Assembly (NCBI GenBank): GCA_035079385.1
Contig: JAVHKY010000014.1
Span: 1,116,001 to 1,180,000, forward strand
DNA from: Aspidiotus rigidus
Taxonomy: Eukaryota > Arthropoda > Insecta > Hemiptera > Diaspididae
Direction: 5' to 3'
DNA: 64,000 nt
Below the pieces are notes generated by a model. The model was not told the origin of the DNA, made no database searches, and saw nothing but the letters and a program-made list of their open reading frames with translations. Both the position numbers and the translations under genes were made by a program. This document shows, one piece after another, positions 44,401 through 52,639 of the stretch; within the stretch, counting starts at the first letter, position 1, and each line of letters starts with the position of its first letter.

Positions 44401-46444
44401 TAGCGTGATTAATCATCACGGGTATCAAGCACGTCTAAGTAGATGGGGGCATCCTAAAATATTAGTTCCACAAAAGATTAGGAGATCAATAGTTGAGTTT
44501 TATCACATACAATATTGTCACCCAGGTTTACATGCAATGCGTCGACTGCTGCTAAGGAATTTTTATTGGCCCCACATGATGATTGAAATATTAGATTATG
44601 TTTCGAGGTGTCAGTTATGTCTGGCCATGAAAAATCATGCGAAAGCTTCAATCCCAGCCTCAGAACATATCGAAATTAATAAGAAAGGGGACTATGTATT
44701 TATCGATCACTTGGGCCCCCTTCCAACAAGTAATCATCGTTATAAATATGTTTTGGTCGTGTACGACGGATTTTCAAGATTTACAAAAATTTATCCAACT
44801 AGAAAGGTGGGGACAGGAGAAGTTCTAAAACATATGGCTAATTACGTTAAGGAAGTTGGCTCTGTTTCGAATGTCATTAGTGACAATGCAAAATGCTTCA
44901 TTTCCAATGAATATTATAATGGAATGAAGGAATTGGGAATTGAGGCAAGACATATAAGTCCATATAATCCACAGTCGAACCTAGCTGAACGCATGATTGG
45001 TCGAATTGGCAATATGCTGAGGCTAAAAATAGCTGGAAACCCACATAATCGATGGTTCGAACATTTGTCAACAATCGAGACGATTATCAATCGAATGGAG
45101 CACACGGTCACTCTATCAACACCGTGGGAGCTTCAATTTGAGGAACCGATTCAAGACGAACTCGCTGAGATCCTCAAACTACCTAGAGGAGATCTCGATA
45201 TTGAAGAAAAAGTCGAAATTGCTATTCGTCGAACAAGAGAACAGGCGTTGCGAGTAGATAGACGATCGAAAAAGAAATCAATCATTAAAGTTGGAGATCT
45301 CGTGAAACTCAAGGGTCATGAACAATCTGACAAAGCAAATATTTATACTGCAAAATTAACCTGGAAATATAGGGCTCCATATAAAGTCGTTGAAATTACG
45401 AATGGAAATCAGTATCGATTGAGATGCCTCCTATCGAAAGATATTCCGGATGAAGTTCACAATATTCGAAATATTGTTCGGCTCCCAGACATAGCTCAGG
45501 AAGAGCCAGAAAATACTCGATTTAGAAATTGGAAAAACCAACAACTAAAAGTCGACGAACAGTATCGAAAAGAAATCTCTAGTGAATTACCAATTATTCG
45601 CTTCAAAGATCCGAAAGAGAATCATAGAATTCACAAAATTCTACTTCCCCCCAAAAAAGGGAGGAAGACAGTCGTCGAAAAAGAAGAGAGTCGAAAAGAG
45701 CTTAAAGAAGCTTATCAACACATTGAAAGAGATGCTGGTTATAGACGCAGTCCTAGATTAACCCAAGCAGCCCGTCAAGTAGGGTCAGTTACGATCGACA
45801 TTCATAGGAATGTTGACAACATAAAATTCGAAGGAACGGAAAGTCCGCTCAAGTTTCAAGAAAAAATTCGAAAAGAACTTTTCTATTTTTGGGAAAATTC
45901 GCGAGTAAAAATTATAACTAGGGAACTAGAAGATGCTTCGATAGAATTCCATAAGACCGCAGACGATTGGACTCGAACTTTCGAAAAACGAGTAGTAATA
46001 TATATCGACGGAGCTTGCACTGGAAATGGTAGTGTCGACAAGGAAAGTCTTGCTGGAATAGGGATTTATTTTGGTCCGAATTGCAAATATAATAAATCTG
46101 AAAGACTCCCAACTTTACCGCGAAAACATACGAACAATGAGGCGGAAATCTTCGCAGCATTTAGGGCACTAAATATAGCCAAAGATCTAGGATTTTACCA
46201 GGTAGAAATTCGCACTGATTGTAAACTTCTAGTGGATTATTTTAGGGTCAGTAGAGCCACAAGGCATAGCAAGTCTAATCCTGATTCGATTGATAGTCGT
46301 CCAAATGATTTCGTCTATTTGCAGCTAGAAAGAGCTGCAAATTGCCTGAAAGAAGTGATGTTCACCAAAATTAAAGGTCATCACCCCGATCAGAATAATA
46401 ATGAGGCAGATAGGCTGGCCAAGAAGGCTATATTATCCAACTGA
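41420..46444 (+). CDS. pol: Pol: SGNH-like, protease, RT, decayed RNase H, integrase, second RNase H
   Basis: 1674 codons uninterrupted after the gag TAA. Residue numbers count from the TTG at 41429. Residues 15-215: SGNH-hydrolase-like domain. 271-273: DSG active site of a retropepsin. About 500-800: reverse transcriptase with RLD at 601 and YVDD at 662-665, then FLGATNYFSQHLP. About 800-910: native gypsy RNase H with most catalytic residues lost. 1026-1064: integrase HHCC zinc finger (H1026, H1031, C1061, C1064). Integrase core D1093, D1152, E1187 (34 residues between the last two), then a GPY/F-like segment (KLTWKYRAPYKVVE). 1527-1671: complete second RNase H. RT and integrase keep all catalytic residues, so the enzyme could be active. 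Expression probably needs readthrough of the gag stop. Domain order up to the integrase is that of Ty3/gypsy. Confidence 0.95.
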   Translation, partial: QYELAIDPTQPTDLNEIKWMGFEMMGDSMCAQLTSHVTNFMYEFKGSKPFLENHLSTNTLMIRLRKSRLIAKEKRNSPYVMILIGSDQADGKYPVSRNNIKEEIDEIIDLLVTSYKSKLIIFISPICGPNPDELTVQNIKIINLAIRDSIYRHEHKSKVRYINVLHHFLSNCRRYEDIKNLNKVNIQFRCNVFRLISDRQMNSWTHDVADNVAYSIRNYVVQLAKEQVFDDLLVCAVERENDLIVEKIIDDELRPEEMKLRMAVEQVEFMSKFDSGCPLTSMKGRCFDNIMSKIPPKERPIVKPIPWLRLRSANGSSLNVRGMVRMKSKLICDFGKNEVHIVLNYIIVENLATDCLFGFRDAVMHQMAGLFSDQVLMFLGRDPIMGIGLVGCVEEPVDVIRRCAARMLSAGGRAAKLSDEIRKECVESPKMDEIEENVYQEFSKCYEITTQFEMLDLHEPPPIKINYDRSRIEAIQNRFPKLWSEKTGLFRVPDIKLDLKLPEPQVVIKSKEWSHPKEKYDLAQVQIDEYIREGLIERSHSRHASNIVIVEREKIPIPGTKRRVRVCLDARALNKFLNSPQNKTPNIELLKQRVAGAKIFTRLDIRNAFLTLPLHPDHRPLTAFRYRSDLYQYTRVPFGLVSSMAIFIDTMSKALKELDDCVLSYVDDVIIFSKTTEEHYEHLERVLRKLNQIGLTLNLQKSEFVVNEMKFVGYIINQHGVKPNPEKCELVRLIHPPKCVKDVRKFLGATNYFSQHLPNYAEHRSILTELTKARVPWRWTEVEKNAFEAIKTTLSQEIMIFHPNDNVPIEILFSMSERSYSAVIMWKEGESYRPIAFVGKSFKEVEMRYSPIEREFMAVREVLRRYGYMLYGHELIIYLPATWSELLSSEPTHSRRLQKADAKIHEFNAKVLSIPKKLEKIAEYLKEYPPTESRSKKVETKVEFDDFDLGELFHNSVEVDNIEVDDDLRENLENLANLQKEDRMLQKWVRENKSSVINHHGYQARLSRWGHPKILVPQKIRRSIVEFYHIQYCHPGLHAMRRLLLRNFYWPHMMIEILDYVSRCQLCLAMKNHAKASIPASEHIEINKKGDYVFIDHLGPLPTSNHRYKYVLVVYDGFSRFTKIYPTRKVGTGEVLKHMANYVKEVGSVSNVISDNAKCFISNEYYNGMKELGIEARHISPYNPQSNLAERMIGRIGNMLRLKIAGNPHNRWFEHLSTIETIINRMEHTVTLSTPWELQFEEPIQDELAEILKLPRGDLDIEEKVEIAIRRTREQALRVDRRSKKKSIIKVGDLVKLKGHEQSDKANIYTAKLTWKYRAPYKVVEITNGNQYRLRCLLSKDIPDEVHNIRNIVRLPDIAQEEPENTRFRNWKNQQLKVDEQYRKEISSELPIIRFKDPKENHRIHKILLPPKKGRKTVVEKEESRKELKEAYQHIERDAGYRRSPRLTQAARQVGSVTIDIHRNVDNIKFEGTESPLKFQEKIRKELFYFWENSRVKIITRELEDASIEFHKTADDWTRTFEKRVVIYIDGACTGNGSVDKESLAGIGIYFGPNCKYNKSERLPTLPRKHTNNEAEIFAAFRALNIAKDLGFYQVEIRTDCKLLVDYFRVSRATRHSKSNPDSIDSRPNDFVYLQLERAANCLKEVMFTKIKGHHPDQNNNEADRLAKKAILSN
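41471..42075 (+). other. SGNH/GDSL hydrolase-like domain at the start of Pol
   Basis: Residues 15-215 of Pol. Block I: FEMMGDSMCAQL with Ser25 in GDSM. Block III position: YVMILIGSDQ (82-85), where families have GxND. The middle has IIDLLVTSYKSKLIIFISPICGP, the usual strand of this fold, then INLAIRDSI. Block V position: ISDRQMNSWTHDVADNVAYSIR, where the usual DxxH reads D195-R-Q-M198. The fold pattern is convincing to me, but the catalytic Asn and His look replaced (Asp84, Met198). It may therefore bind rather than hydrolyse, unless H203 substitutes. SGNH/esterase domains are known in CR1-type LINE ORF1, but I do not know one in this place in an LTR element. Confidence 0.6.
43830..44200 (+). 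other. Native Ty3/gypsy RNase H, catalytically degenerate
   Basis: Residues about 800-920 of Pol still read like the gypsy RNase H: YRPIAFVGKSFKEVEMRYSP, IEREFMAVREVLRRYGYMLYG. The first catalytic Asp (TDAS motif) is replaced (LFSMSERS, Met812). The TDH motif is replaced by YLPAT, and the last Asp (ADALSR) by IAEYL. Only the Glu in IEREF remains. This mirrors the tether/connection domain of vertebrate retroviruses, which is a decayed RNase H. Confidence 0.8.
45990..46444 (+). other. Second, intact RNase H domain at the Pol C-terminus
   Basis: Residues 1520-1671 of Pol: VVIYIDGACTGNG (Asp1527), TNNEAEIFAAFRAL (Glu1573), VEIRTDCKLLVDYF (Asp1597), a basic middle part, then IKGHHPDQNNNEADRLAKKA (His1651/1652, Asp1661). 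All four DEDD acids and the histidine are present, and the pattern is that of cellular RNase HI, not gypsy RNase H. It lies downstream of the integrase and ends the protein. Extra archaeal-type RNase H domains are known in plant Tat-lineage elements; this would be an independent case or relative. Confidence 0.9.
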
Positions 46445-46549
46445 AAAAAAAAAATATATATATATGCCGTAAATCAACAATTCGAAAGACAGGGGATATA
46501 ATTTCATTATTTATGTACCTGTAGAATAACATTATTAATTTAGAACTGG

Positions 46550-46568
46550 TTGTATATCTTTACAGAAT
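46550..46568 (+). promoter_or_regulatory. Candidate splice acceptor ahead of ORF3a
   Basis: GTATATCTTTACAG ends at 46565, three bases before the ATG at 46569. The pyrimidine tract is short, but the CAG and the position fit a subgenomic RNA for the 3' frames, since pol ends 125 nt upstream in another frame. Confidence 0.4.
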
Positions 46569-46925
46569 ATGTCGAAGTTTGTCAAGAACTTTCACTTATA
46601 CAGTCAAGGAGCCTTGATACGAGATGAAGTAAGAATATCGAAATTTTACCAGAAGTCATTCGAATTATTTGGAGAAGAACTCCCAGCTGAGTTCAAACGG
46701 TTATCTGAGGGATCATTAGCACTTCGGCTACCGAAGGTCTACAGTCGCTGCGTAGAACAGCATATTCATGAGCTGCACCCCAAGGCAGCTTTCGAACTAT
46801 TAGCAATGTCGAAGTGGAAACTTAAGTCGAAATATGAGGACGTGAAGATTCACATATGCCCGGTGTTTGTGACCACAATTAAAATTGAGGATTGTGTAAT
46901 GAACGTAGTCGAAGGAGTCGAATAG
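46569..46925 (+). CDS. 3' accessory ORF3a, function unknown
   Basis: 118 codons in frame 3 from ATG to TAG. Mixed helical protein without signal peptide or membrane span: SKFVKNFHLYSQGALIRDEV, then RISKFYQKSFELFGEELP, LHPKAAFELLAMSKWKLKSK and a hydrophobic VKIHICPVFVTTIKIEDCVM end. Not recognised. The TAG is followed directly by the ATG of ORF3b in the same frame, so the two could be one 547-codon readthrough product, or coupled by stop-start reinitiation. Codon and TCGA usage match gag and pol, so it belongs to the element. Confidence 0.65.
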   Translation: MSKFVKNFHLYSQGALIRDEVRISKFYQKSFELFGEELPAEFKRLSEGSLALRLPKVYSRCVEQHIHELHPKAAFELLAMSKWKLKSKYEDVKIHICPVFVTTIKIEDCVMNVVEGVE

Positions 46926-48212
46926 ATGCATCCGCAGTGTCCAGGTTTTCTAGACATTGAAACTACACTAAACGAACATGCCGAAGAAATGATAGATCTG
47001 AAAGTGCTACGATGGTTCATTAACACAACTTTCGAAAAAATCCATACATCTGTCCTTCAAAATGAAGAAAGTCAAAAATTGTCGAAACGAGCCACAGAAA
47101 AAACTGATTCGAATGAACCGGTAGCCCACTGTTCAAAAGAGGAATCGACTTCCAGGTCAAGGATTGAGCCGAGTCCCAGATTAAAAAATGATTCGACTAT
47201 AGATAATCGAAAGGGAAATTGGAGGGAAGTTACGTTCGCTGACAGAGCGAAGGAAACGCTACAATTGGAATTGTCGAAAGGAACTCGAAAACTCTGCCTT
47301 TTCGAAGCAGGACCACAAAAGTATAAGATCATTGACGCGTCAGCTTTCGAGCATCAATTTTTTTTTAAAGTGTTGATGCCCGAAATCCGAGTATGGTTCG
47401 GAGAAGAGAAGTCAATGGAACACGAAGGATCGATAGTGCTTGACCTGTCCAGTAATCATGATTACGTGACGGCAGCGTTTATTGAGAACTACAGGAAATG
47501 TAGATTCCCGTTAATACGAAGATTTGCTCCGAAGTTGAATGGGAAGGATACTCATGGAATCACCCTACAATATACGACGATGAAAGATATCGAGGCAGAG
47601 ATGTTCCGAAGGGAAATTGGATTTCGTGTTTTAGATAATTCAAAACAACAAATGAGTCGACTGATCAAGATCCATCCAGTGGTGATTAAAGATGATACCT
47701 TAGGTCGAGTGATGGTTCTGGGGGCAGAATCATCCGAAAAATTTAACCTTCACTTGGAAGAGTATGGTAAAAGTGTAAGGGGAAGTATAGTTGATTCGAG
47801 GGGCCAAGGTAGGGACTATTTCAGAACCCGAGTCGAACAGTGGACAGAAGCAATCCTTCGAATATATATTCGAAAAAATAAAGTTGGAAGTGTATCGGCA
47901 TCGCTGTATGGCGCGCAGAAACCCTATCTTTTCAAGAAAATTGCTATCAATGGAGTGCTCCGAGATATGCCAGTTTCAATGAGTTCTCCATCAAGAGAAA
48001 TAGAAGACAACATATTGATTCGAAGAGAGTTCAACGAATTTGAGGAAGAATATCGAAAATTACCGCTAAGAAAATACGACATCTATGAAAAATCGATGAA
48101 AGAAGAAACATCGATTGGGTTCAAATCTGACTGCTCCGACACAGAAAAGTCGACAAGAAAAACAAAAACAAAAAAGGTCAGTTTCGCATCTGACGGTTCC
48201 GATTCGGCTTGA
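46926..48212 (+). CDS. 3' accessory ORF3b, function unknown
   Basis: 428 codons. Residues 1-110 are helical then Ser/Glu/Lys-rich (KEESTSRSRIEPSPRLKND). About 110-330 is a compact globular-looking domain: TRKLCLFEAGPQKYKIIDAS, HQFFFKVLMPEIRVWFGEE, GSIVLDLSSNHDYVTAAFIE, HGITLQYTTMKDIEAEMFRR, GRVMVLGAESSEKFNLHLEE, RVEQWTEAILRIYIRK. The C-terminal 80 residues are charged, ending in Lys-rich and acidic patches. There is no signal peptide, membrane helix or fusion-peptide-like stretch, so not an envelope. I recognise no family. Length, clean frame and shared codon habits argue it is real and selected. Confidence 0.75.
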   Translation: MHPQCPGFLDIETTLNEHAEEMIDLKVLRWFINTTFEKIHTSVLQNEESQKLSKRATEKTDSNEPVAHCSKEESTSRSRIEPSPRLKNDSTIDNRKGNWREVTFADRAKETLQLELSKGTRKLCLFEAGPQKYKIIDASAFEHQFFFKVLMPEIRVWFGEEKSMEHEGSIVLDLSSNHDYVTAAFIENYRKCRFPLIRRFAPKLNGKDTHGITLQYTTMKDIEAEMFRREIGFRVLDNSKQQMSRLIKIHPVVIKDDTLGRVMVLGAESSEKFNLHLEEYGKSVRGSIVDSRGQGRDYFRTRVEQWTEAILRIYIRKNKVGSVSASLYGAQKPYLFKKIAINGVLRDMPVSMSSPSREIEDNILIRREFNEFEEEYRKLPLRKYDIYEKSMKEETSIGFKSDCSDTEKSTRKTKTKKVSFASDGSDSA

Positions 48213-48774
48213 TTCGAAAGAGAAATGAAGAAATTATTATGATTTTTTTTTTAATGAATATTTGTATCATACGAAAATTTATATTTTTTTTTTCTTCTTT
48301 CTCTCCTCTCTCTTTCATCTCAGTTCAAGATTTTTGTTTTCCAATTTTACTTATCTTTACTCTGTTACTGTTATAAATTAAAATTCTTTTTTTCTTTTTC
48401 TTTTCCTGTGATATGAATATCTTTATATCTCTATTTGTATTATGTGGCAGATTGTTTTTTTTATTATTTATAAGTATTTTTGGTTGTTGTTGTTTTTTTT
48501 TTCTCTTCTTTCTTTCTTTTCTCTTCTGCTCTACTTGTGATACGATTGCATTGCATCAGATATAGATATTCTTTTGTATTTTTTTTTTTTTTTTTTTTTG
48601 TTTTACTTGTTTCGTGTCATACAAAATGGATTCCAACGAACAACGAGTGCCACCGAATGTCCATGATCACATATCACACCAAATAATATTCTTACAGTAG
48701 ACTGCCTGAATTTCACAGACAAATGTTTCGAAGAATCCCCTAATTAATCAAGGGGGATTAATCAGTAGATCTTC
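48213..48774 (+). other. 3' untranslated region of the LTR element
   Basis: T-rich, with many poly-T and TC tracts (48243-48252, 48578-48599) and a pyrimidine tract ending in CAG near 48324. It also has taattaatcaagggggattaatca at about 48741-48764, an interrupted palindrome. No open frame of note. Confidence 0.7.
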
Positions 48775-48784
48775 GAGGGGGCAG
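48775..48784 (+). promoter_or_regulatory. Polypurine tract of the LTR element
   Basis: GAGGGGGCAG lies directly before the 3' LTR. It is short and broken by C, but has the expected place for plus-strand priming. A second AAGGGGGA stands about 25 nt upstream. Confidence 0.6.
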
Positions 48785-50129
48785 TGAGAAATAACAGCAG
48801 GTCCACAAGACTAAAGTTTATTTTTAGGCCATGATTCGAATCTGAAAATAAATGAGAAGAAGAAAATCGAAGAAGAATTTTTTTTCTCTTTCTCCTTCTT
48901 CTCTACATCACCGTCGATATCGTTATTTTTTTTCTCTTCGTATACGTGTATCGAACAAATAATTCTACCCTGACCAAACGAAAACTTTTTCGTTTTCATC
49001 TTATCAATTCTCCCACCTTATCGCTGATCGGATAAACGAAGTTGAATTAAAGAGGAGAAAGGGAAATGGAGATAGGGAGACGGTTGATGAGCCGACGATG
49101 GCTCGAGGAGTGCGTTTGTTTTTTCTTCGAGAGATTCAAGAAAAAGATCGAAAATTTGAAAATTCGAAGTTTTTTTTTTTTTTTTGATTCGGATTAGATG
49201 TTAACCGCAGAGAAAAAGTCGAAAAATATTTCGCAATCCTTTGTAAAATATTGAATTTTTATACGTGATTCGAGTGTTCCGGTTGTCAAAATGTGAAAAA
49301 AAAATGTGCGTTTTATGGATTGAAGAAGTGCGGCGCGTGATCTGGACACGAGATTTCAAGCGACGGTTTTACCATCGTACTTCAAGTTAGCCTCATTTAT
49401 ATTTATAGAAGTTTAATTATGAATATTTCATTTATTCCGAGTCCAATAAATGTGTGGCATCGATCTTTTCTGCATTCGTCCTTTTTCTGCAGATTTTCCA
49501 CAGATACCTAACTCGAAGCTAGATCTCCGAAATAAATAATAAATAATACTATGATTCGAAAATTTACTACGAACGTTATTCGTCTTCCCCTTCTTTTCGA
49601 CCCGCTTTCTAAATTTTCTAGCTGTCCTATTTTTTTTTTTTTTTCTCTCCGTTCACCACGTTTTCGTGAATGAGCCTAGTTTATTTTCTTCTATCAAAGC
49701 CACGGATAATTATCGATTACGACGAACTATTTTCTCAAGTTTGGTAAGTAAGTGGAGCTTACATCGACGGCAACTTTAGCTTCCTCTAGCAACAACGTTT
49801 CTTATAGCCTAAGTGATCTCGAAAAGTGAAACCAAAAATGGATCTGTGGTCTACCTCGGACCACCCACGCCCTTTCTTGTGAGTATTCGTGCTCTATTCT
49901 GAGCTAGTCTGGGTCTTATCGAAATGGGTAGGACTGGGATCAGAGTCATGAGTACTCCCTGAAGTGGACGGTGGTGGCCTGCAGGCTATGTCTATGTGAA
50001 AGCTTTTCCGGAGTAAGCAAGATCATTTGATTTGGTTGCTGTTTCGATAAGTTACGTTATCCAAGTTCTCTGTATGGTTTGTGTTATGTACGGGGGTCTG
50101 TTCTCCGCTCATACTCTTGTTACATCACA
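48785..50129 (+). repeat. 3' LTR
   Basis: 1345 bp, same length and same sequence as the 5' LTR wherever compared, including homopolymer lengths. AATAAA at 49445-49450 is a candidate poly(A) signal. The ACTG target duplication follows at 50130. Confidence 0.95.
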
Positions 50130-50133
50130 ACTG

Positions 50134-50561
50134 GTTGATTCTGCGATAATTTCTGTGATTAGCTTACGGTAGACAGTAATCTAGAAAGGGTGCCATTTAA
50201 TCGTCCACGAAGGAAACGAGAATTAAACTTGAGAAAACGATATTAACACGGGAAAGAAATATATTGAACGCCGTAAATATAAAATCGCGACTTATTCAGA
50301 TGACTCACGGGAAAAATATTAAAGCAGAGACAACGAATGAAGATTTAACGGTAAAAATATAAATAAACGACAAGAATTTTGTAAAACAACGTCTTAAAAA
50401 ATGCAATGCAGTAGAAAATTCAGACTGGTAAAAAATGAGTCAAAGAACGACTAAAAAAGACAAGAAATGAAAATAAATCATAAAAATTACTCAAAGTTTA
50501 GGCATTAATGAAAAAGAAAGTTACAAAGAAAAGTTTTTTTAAACGTGAATACAAATACTGC
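50134..50561. other. AT-rich flank of the LTR element
   Basis: No gene. It does not obviously continue the LINE fragment on the other side of the insertion. Confidence 0.4.
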
Positions 50562-51000
50562 AATTAAACAAAGTTGTACGGCACTGCTATTCACATATAT
50601 GTATTTAATCACAAAAGAAGAACGTTTCAACGGCACTGGCAAAAAATAAAAATAATAAAATACTAATGTGTAATAGAAATTTAAAAAAATAATAAAGTAA
50701 TAATAATAATATTTATTCATCTTTATTTTAATATTATTTATATTTTTTTATTACTATCATTTAAAAAAGATGAATAAATTATTCAAAAAAATTGAGTGAT
50801 ATAATAAAAGATGATTATTAAATATAATAAAAAAGTAATAAAAAAAAATTAATTAATAAATATAATAAGAATTTTTTTTTTTACTATAATTTTATTTTTA
50901 TCAGTTCTGTACACCTGATGAAGACGGCTACGCCGTTGAAACGTGGTTCTCTTGTGATAAAATACATATGAATAACAGTGCCGTACCTTTGTTTAATTAA
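50562..51000. mobile_element. Inverted-repeat element with hammerhead-like core
   Basis: The arms 50562-50634 and 50932-51000 are inverted repeats (aattaaacaaag, gtacggcactg, cattcacatat..., cgtttcaacggc). The right end carries CTGATGA at 50915-50921, a stem ACGGC-tac-GCCGT, then GAAACGTGG, a hammerhead-like order. Flanking bases do not give a convincing stem I, so activity is doubtful. The 300-bp middle is AT-rich, with aataataat words. Confidence 0.7.
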
Positions 51001-51340
51001 AGAAAGTTAAAATTACTGAATAATTAAAGCTTTTTCGATTTGGCGGGTTGACCGCGTTTTCTCTTCTGTCCAAGATTCACGGATTTCGCTTCTAAAGGAA
51101 CATCAACTAAACCTACTTGCATATTATCGATATTATTTTTTTATTCATTATTTTATTTTAAAAAATAATAAAAGTAATAAATAATAAGAAAAATATATTT
51201 TAGGCCATATTTTATTTCTTTATTGCCAAGAAAATAATATGAAAAAATATAAAAAATGAAAAAAGTAAAATAATTTATAAACTAAAAGAATAAAAAAAAA
51301 ATATTCGATTTTATAATATTTAATATTATTTATTTTATTT
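51001..51340. other. AT-rich, no gene
   Basis: Aataaa/ttatta-rich sequence. Nothing assignable. Confidence 0.4.
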
Positions 51341-51367
51341 TCTTCTTCTTCTTCTTCTTCTTCTTCT

Positions 51368-51400
<33 letters not shown>
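51341..51400 (+). repeat. (TTC)n then poly(T)
   Basis: Ten TTC units followed by about 30 T residues. Confidence 0.95.
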
Positions 51401-51779
51401 CTAATGAAGTCGCAGTATTAATGGGCTCATGGTTTAGTACTGACCAAAATAATTATAATTTTCTTGTTTTCCACGACTGAACAAGTCGCCACAGTAGATA
51501 AAGTTGACGCTTACAACATGACGTGTTTATTCGAGTACTTAGTCGTTCTCATCGATAATTCATCTATAAATTCATTGGCTTTCATTTTTCTTTTTTTTTT
51601 CGCGGGCAATTTATTTTTCCCCATCTAGGAATACTCGTGGGATCGAGTTTGATAGTTCGAGGAATTAATAGCCATCGAAAAATGGATGATTTAATGGAAA
51701 AGAGGGGGTTTGAGGAAATTTAGTGAGGTATTATGAGATGAGTAGTATGTTCCGAAAATTGAGCTGAAGACGCGAGGAA

Positions 51780-51985
51780 GTTGGCAATTAACGTTCATGT
51801 GGGAAAGTGTTAAGGAGGTTCGGCTTCTTCAGCACAGAAGCTGAGATCAGGACAGGTATGGAATGCCTCTATGCCCATTCTGAGAGCTGTTGATTGAATA
51901 ACGCTCAGTAATTGAAGAGTGGACTTGTTGGACTGAGAGCAGTAGTCCAGTTGACAGTGGTCGAGAACTACTATTAGTCTAATAT
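51780..51985 (-). pseudogene. LINE RT fragment
   Basis: The minus strand reads VLDHCQLDYC and LQLLSVIQSTALRMGIEAFHTCP, then LSFCAEEAEPP. These are the thumb/C-terminal RT block of RNase H-type LINEs, also seen at 9485-10240. It is 200 bp long and broken at both ends. Confidence 0.75.
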
Positions 51986-52189
51986 ACATATTTCAAGATA
52001 CTTACGAGTAGCTTCACATTCTAATAGAGTTAGACTCGCATATTTCAAATATACGGCTGGGGTGCCGGTGAAGACATAAACCTCAGGGGGTCTTTAATGG
52101 AGTTGAACGAGGGGTGGCAGGGAACCTAGTTTAGGGGGCAAATGGGATTTTAAAAATGTTAACGTACTAGATCTATGACGTCAGGCCCG

Positions 52190-52500
52190 GACTTTAAGGA
52201 TATACAGTATATAATAGGAGGCGACTTAAAAAATTCCGACCTCCGAGCTATATAAGCGTATGATGAGAGGGCGACTTACGTTTTGAGTCTTATGGTGTCA
52301 TTGAAAGGTCTGAGTCAATGTATTGCGTATCTAGTTAGTAGAAGGGGCTATCTTCCATGCTATATGTATACACCGACCACCGAACTATGTATGATACGAG
52401 GGGACATGGAGAGTTTTCGAGTTCCGACCCTTGCCGAAAGGCTTTTCCGAAAAACCCCCCTATCAAACAAAAAAAAACCCAGACCCAAATACGTGAAATT
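52190..52500 (-). repeat. 46-bp family fragment
   Basis: Units with ggaggcgacttaaaaaattc, gacctccgagctatataag and gataggag-like words. The following tgtcattgaaaggtctgagtcaatg resembles the sequence after the copy at 63960, so the same larger element is present. Confidence 0.6.
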
Positions 52501-52639
52501 TTCTAGAGCGAATAGAGGTACAGGAAACACATCAACCAGTTTGAACTTCCTTGTGGCGTCATCATCACCCATCGCGTCTGTTTGTGACGCACCATCTGTG
52601 ACAATGACGTCATCAACATTACTCTCTTCTGATTGAAAC

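Larger units (their letters stand above)
35831..50129 (+). mobile_element. Complete young Ty3/gypsy-type LTR retrotransposon, 14,299 bp
   Basis: The 1345-bp LTRs (35831-37175 and 48785-50129) both begin TG and end CA and look identical in the stretches I compared. The 4-bp ACTG duplications are at 35827-35830 and 50130-50133. Between the LTRs lie a 2.3-kb leader, a two-part gag, a pol of about 1674 codons in Ty3/gypsy order, and two 3' frames of 118 and 428 codons. Special traits are the SGNH-like domain ahead of the protease, a decayed native RNase H with a second RNase H after integrase, and three stop-codon junctions. At 14 kb it is more than twice the usual length for this superfamily. 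I cannot name a family. Confidence 0.95.

Noticed and set aside
46569..48212. Envelope gene of an errantivirus-like element
   Set aside because: Position fits, but neither frame has a signal peptide, membrane anchor, furin-like site or fusion-peptide-like stretch.
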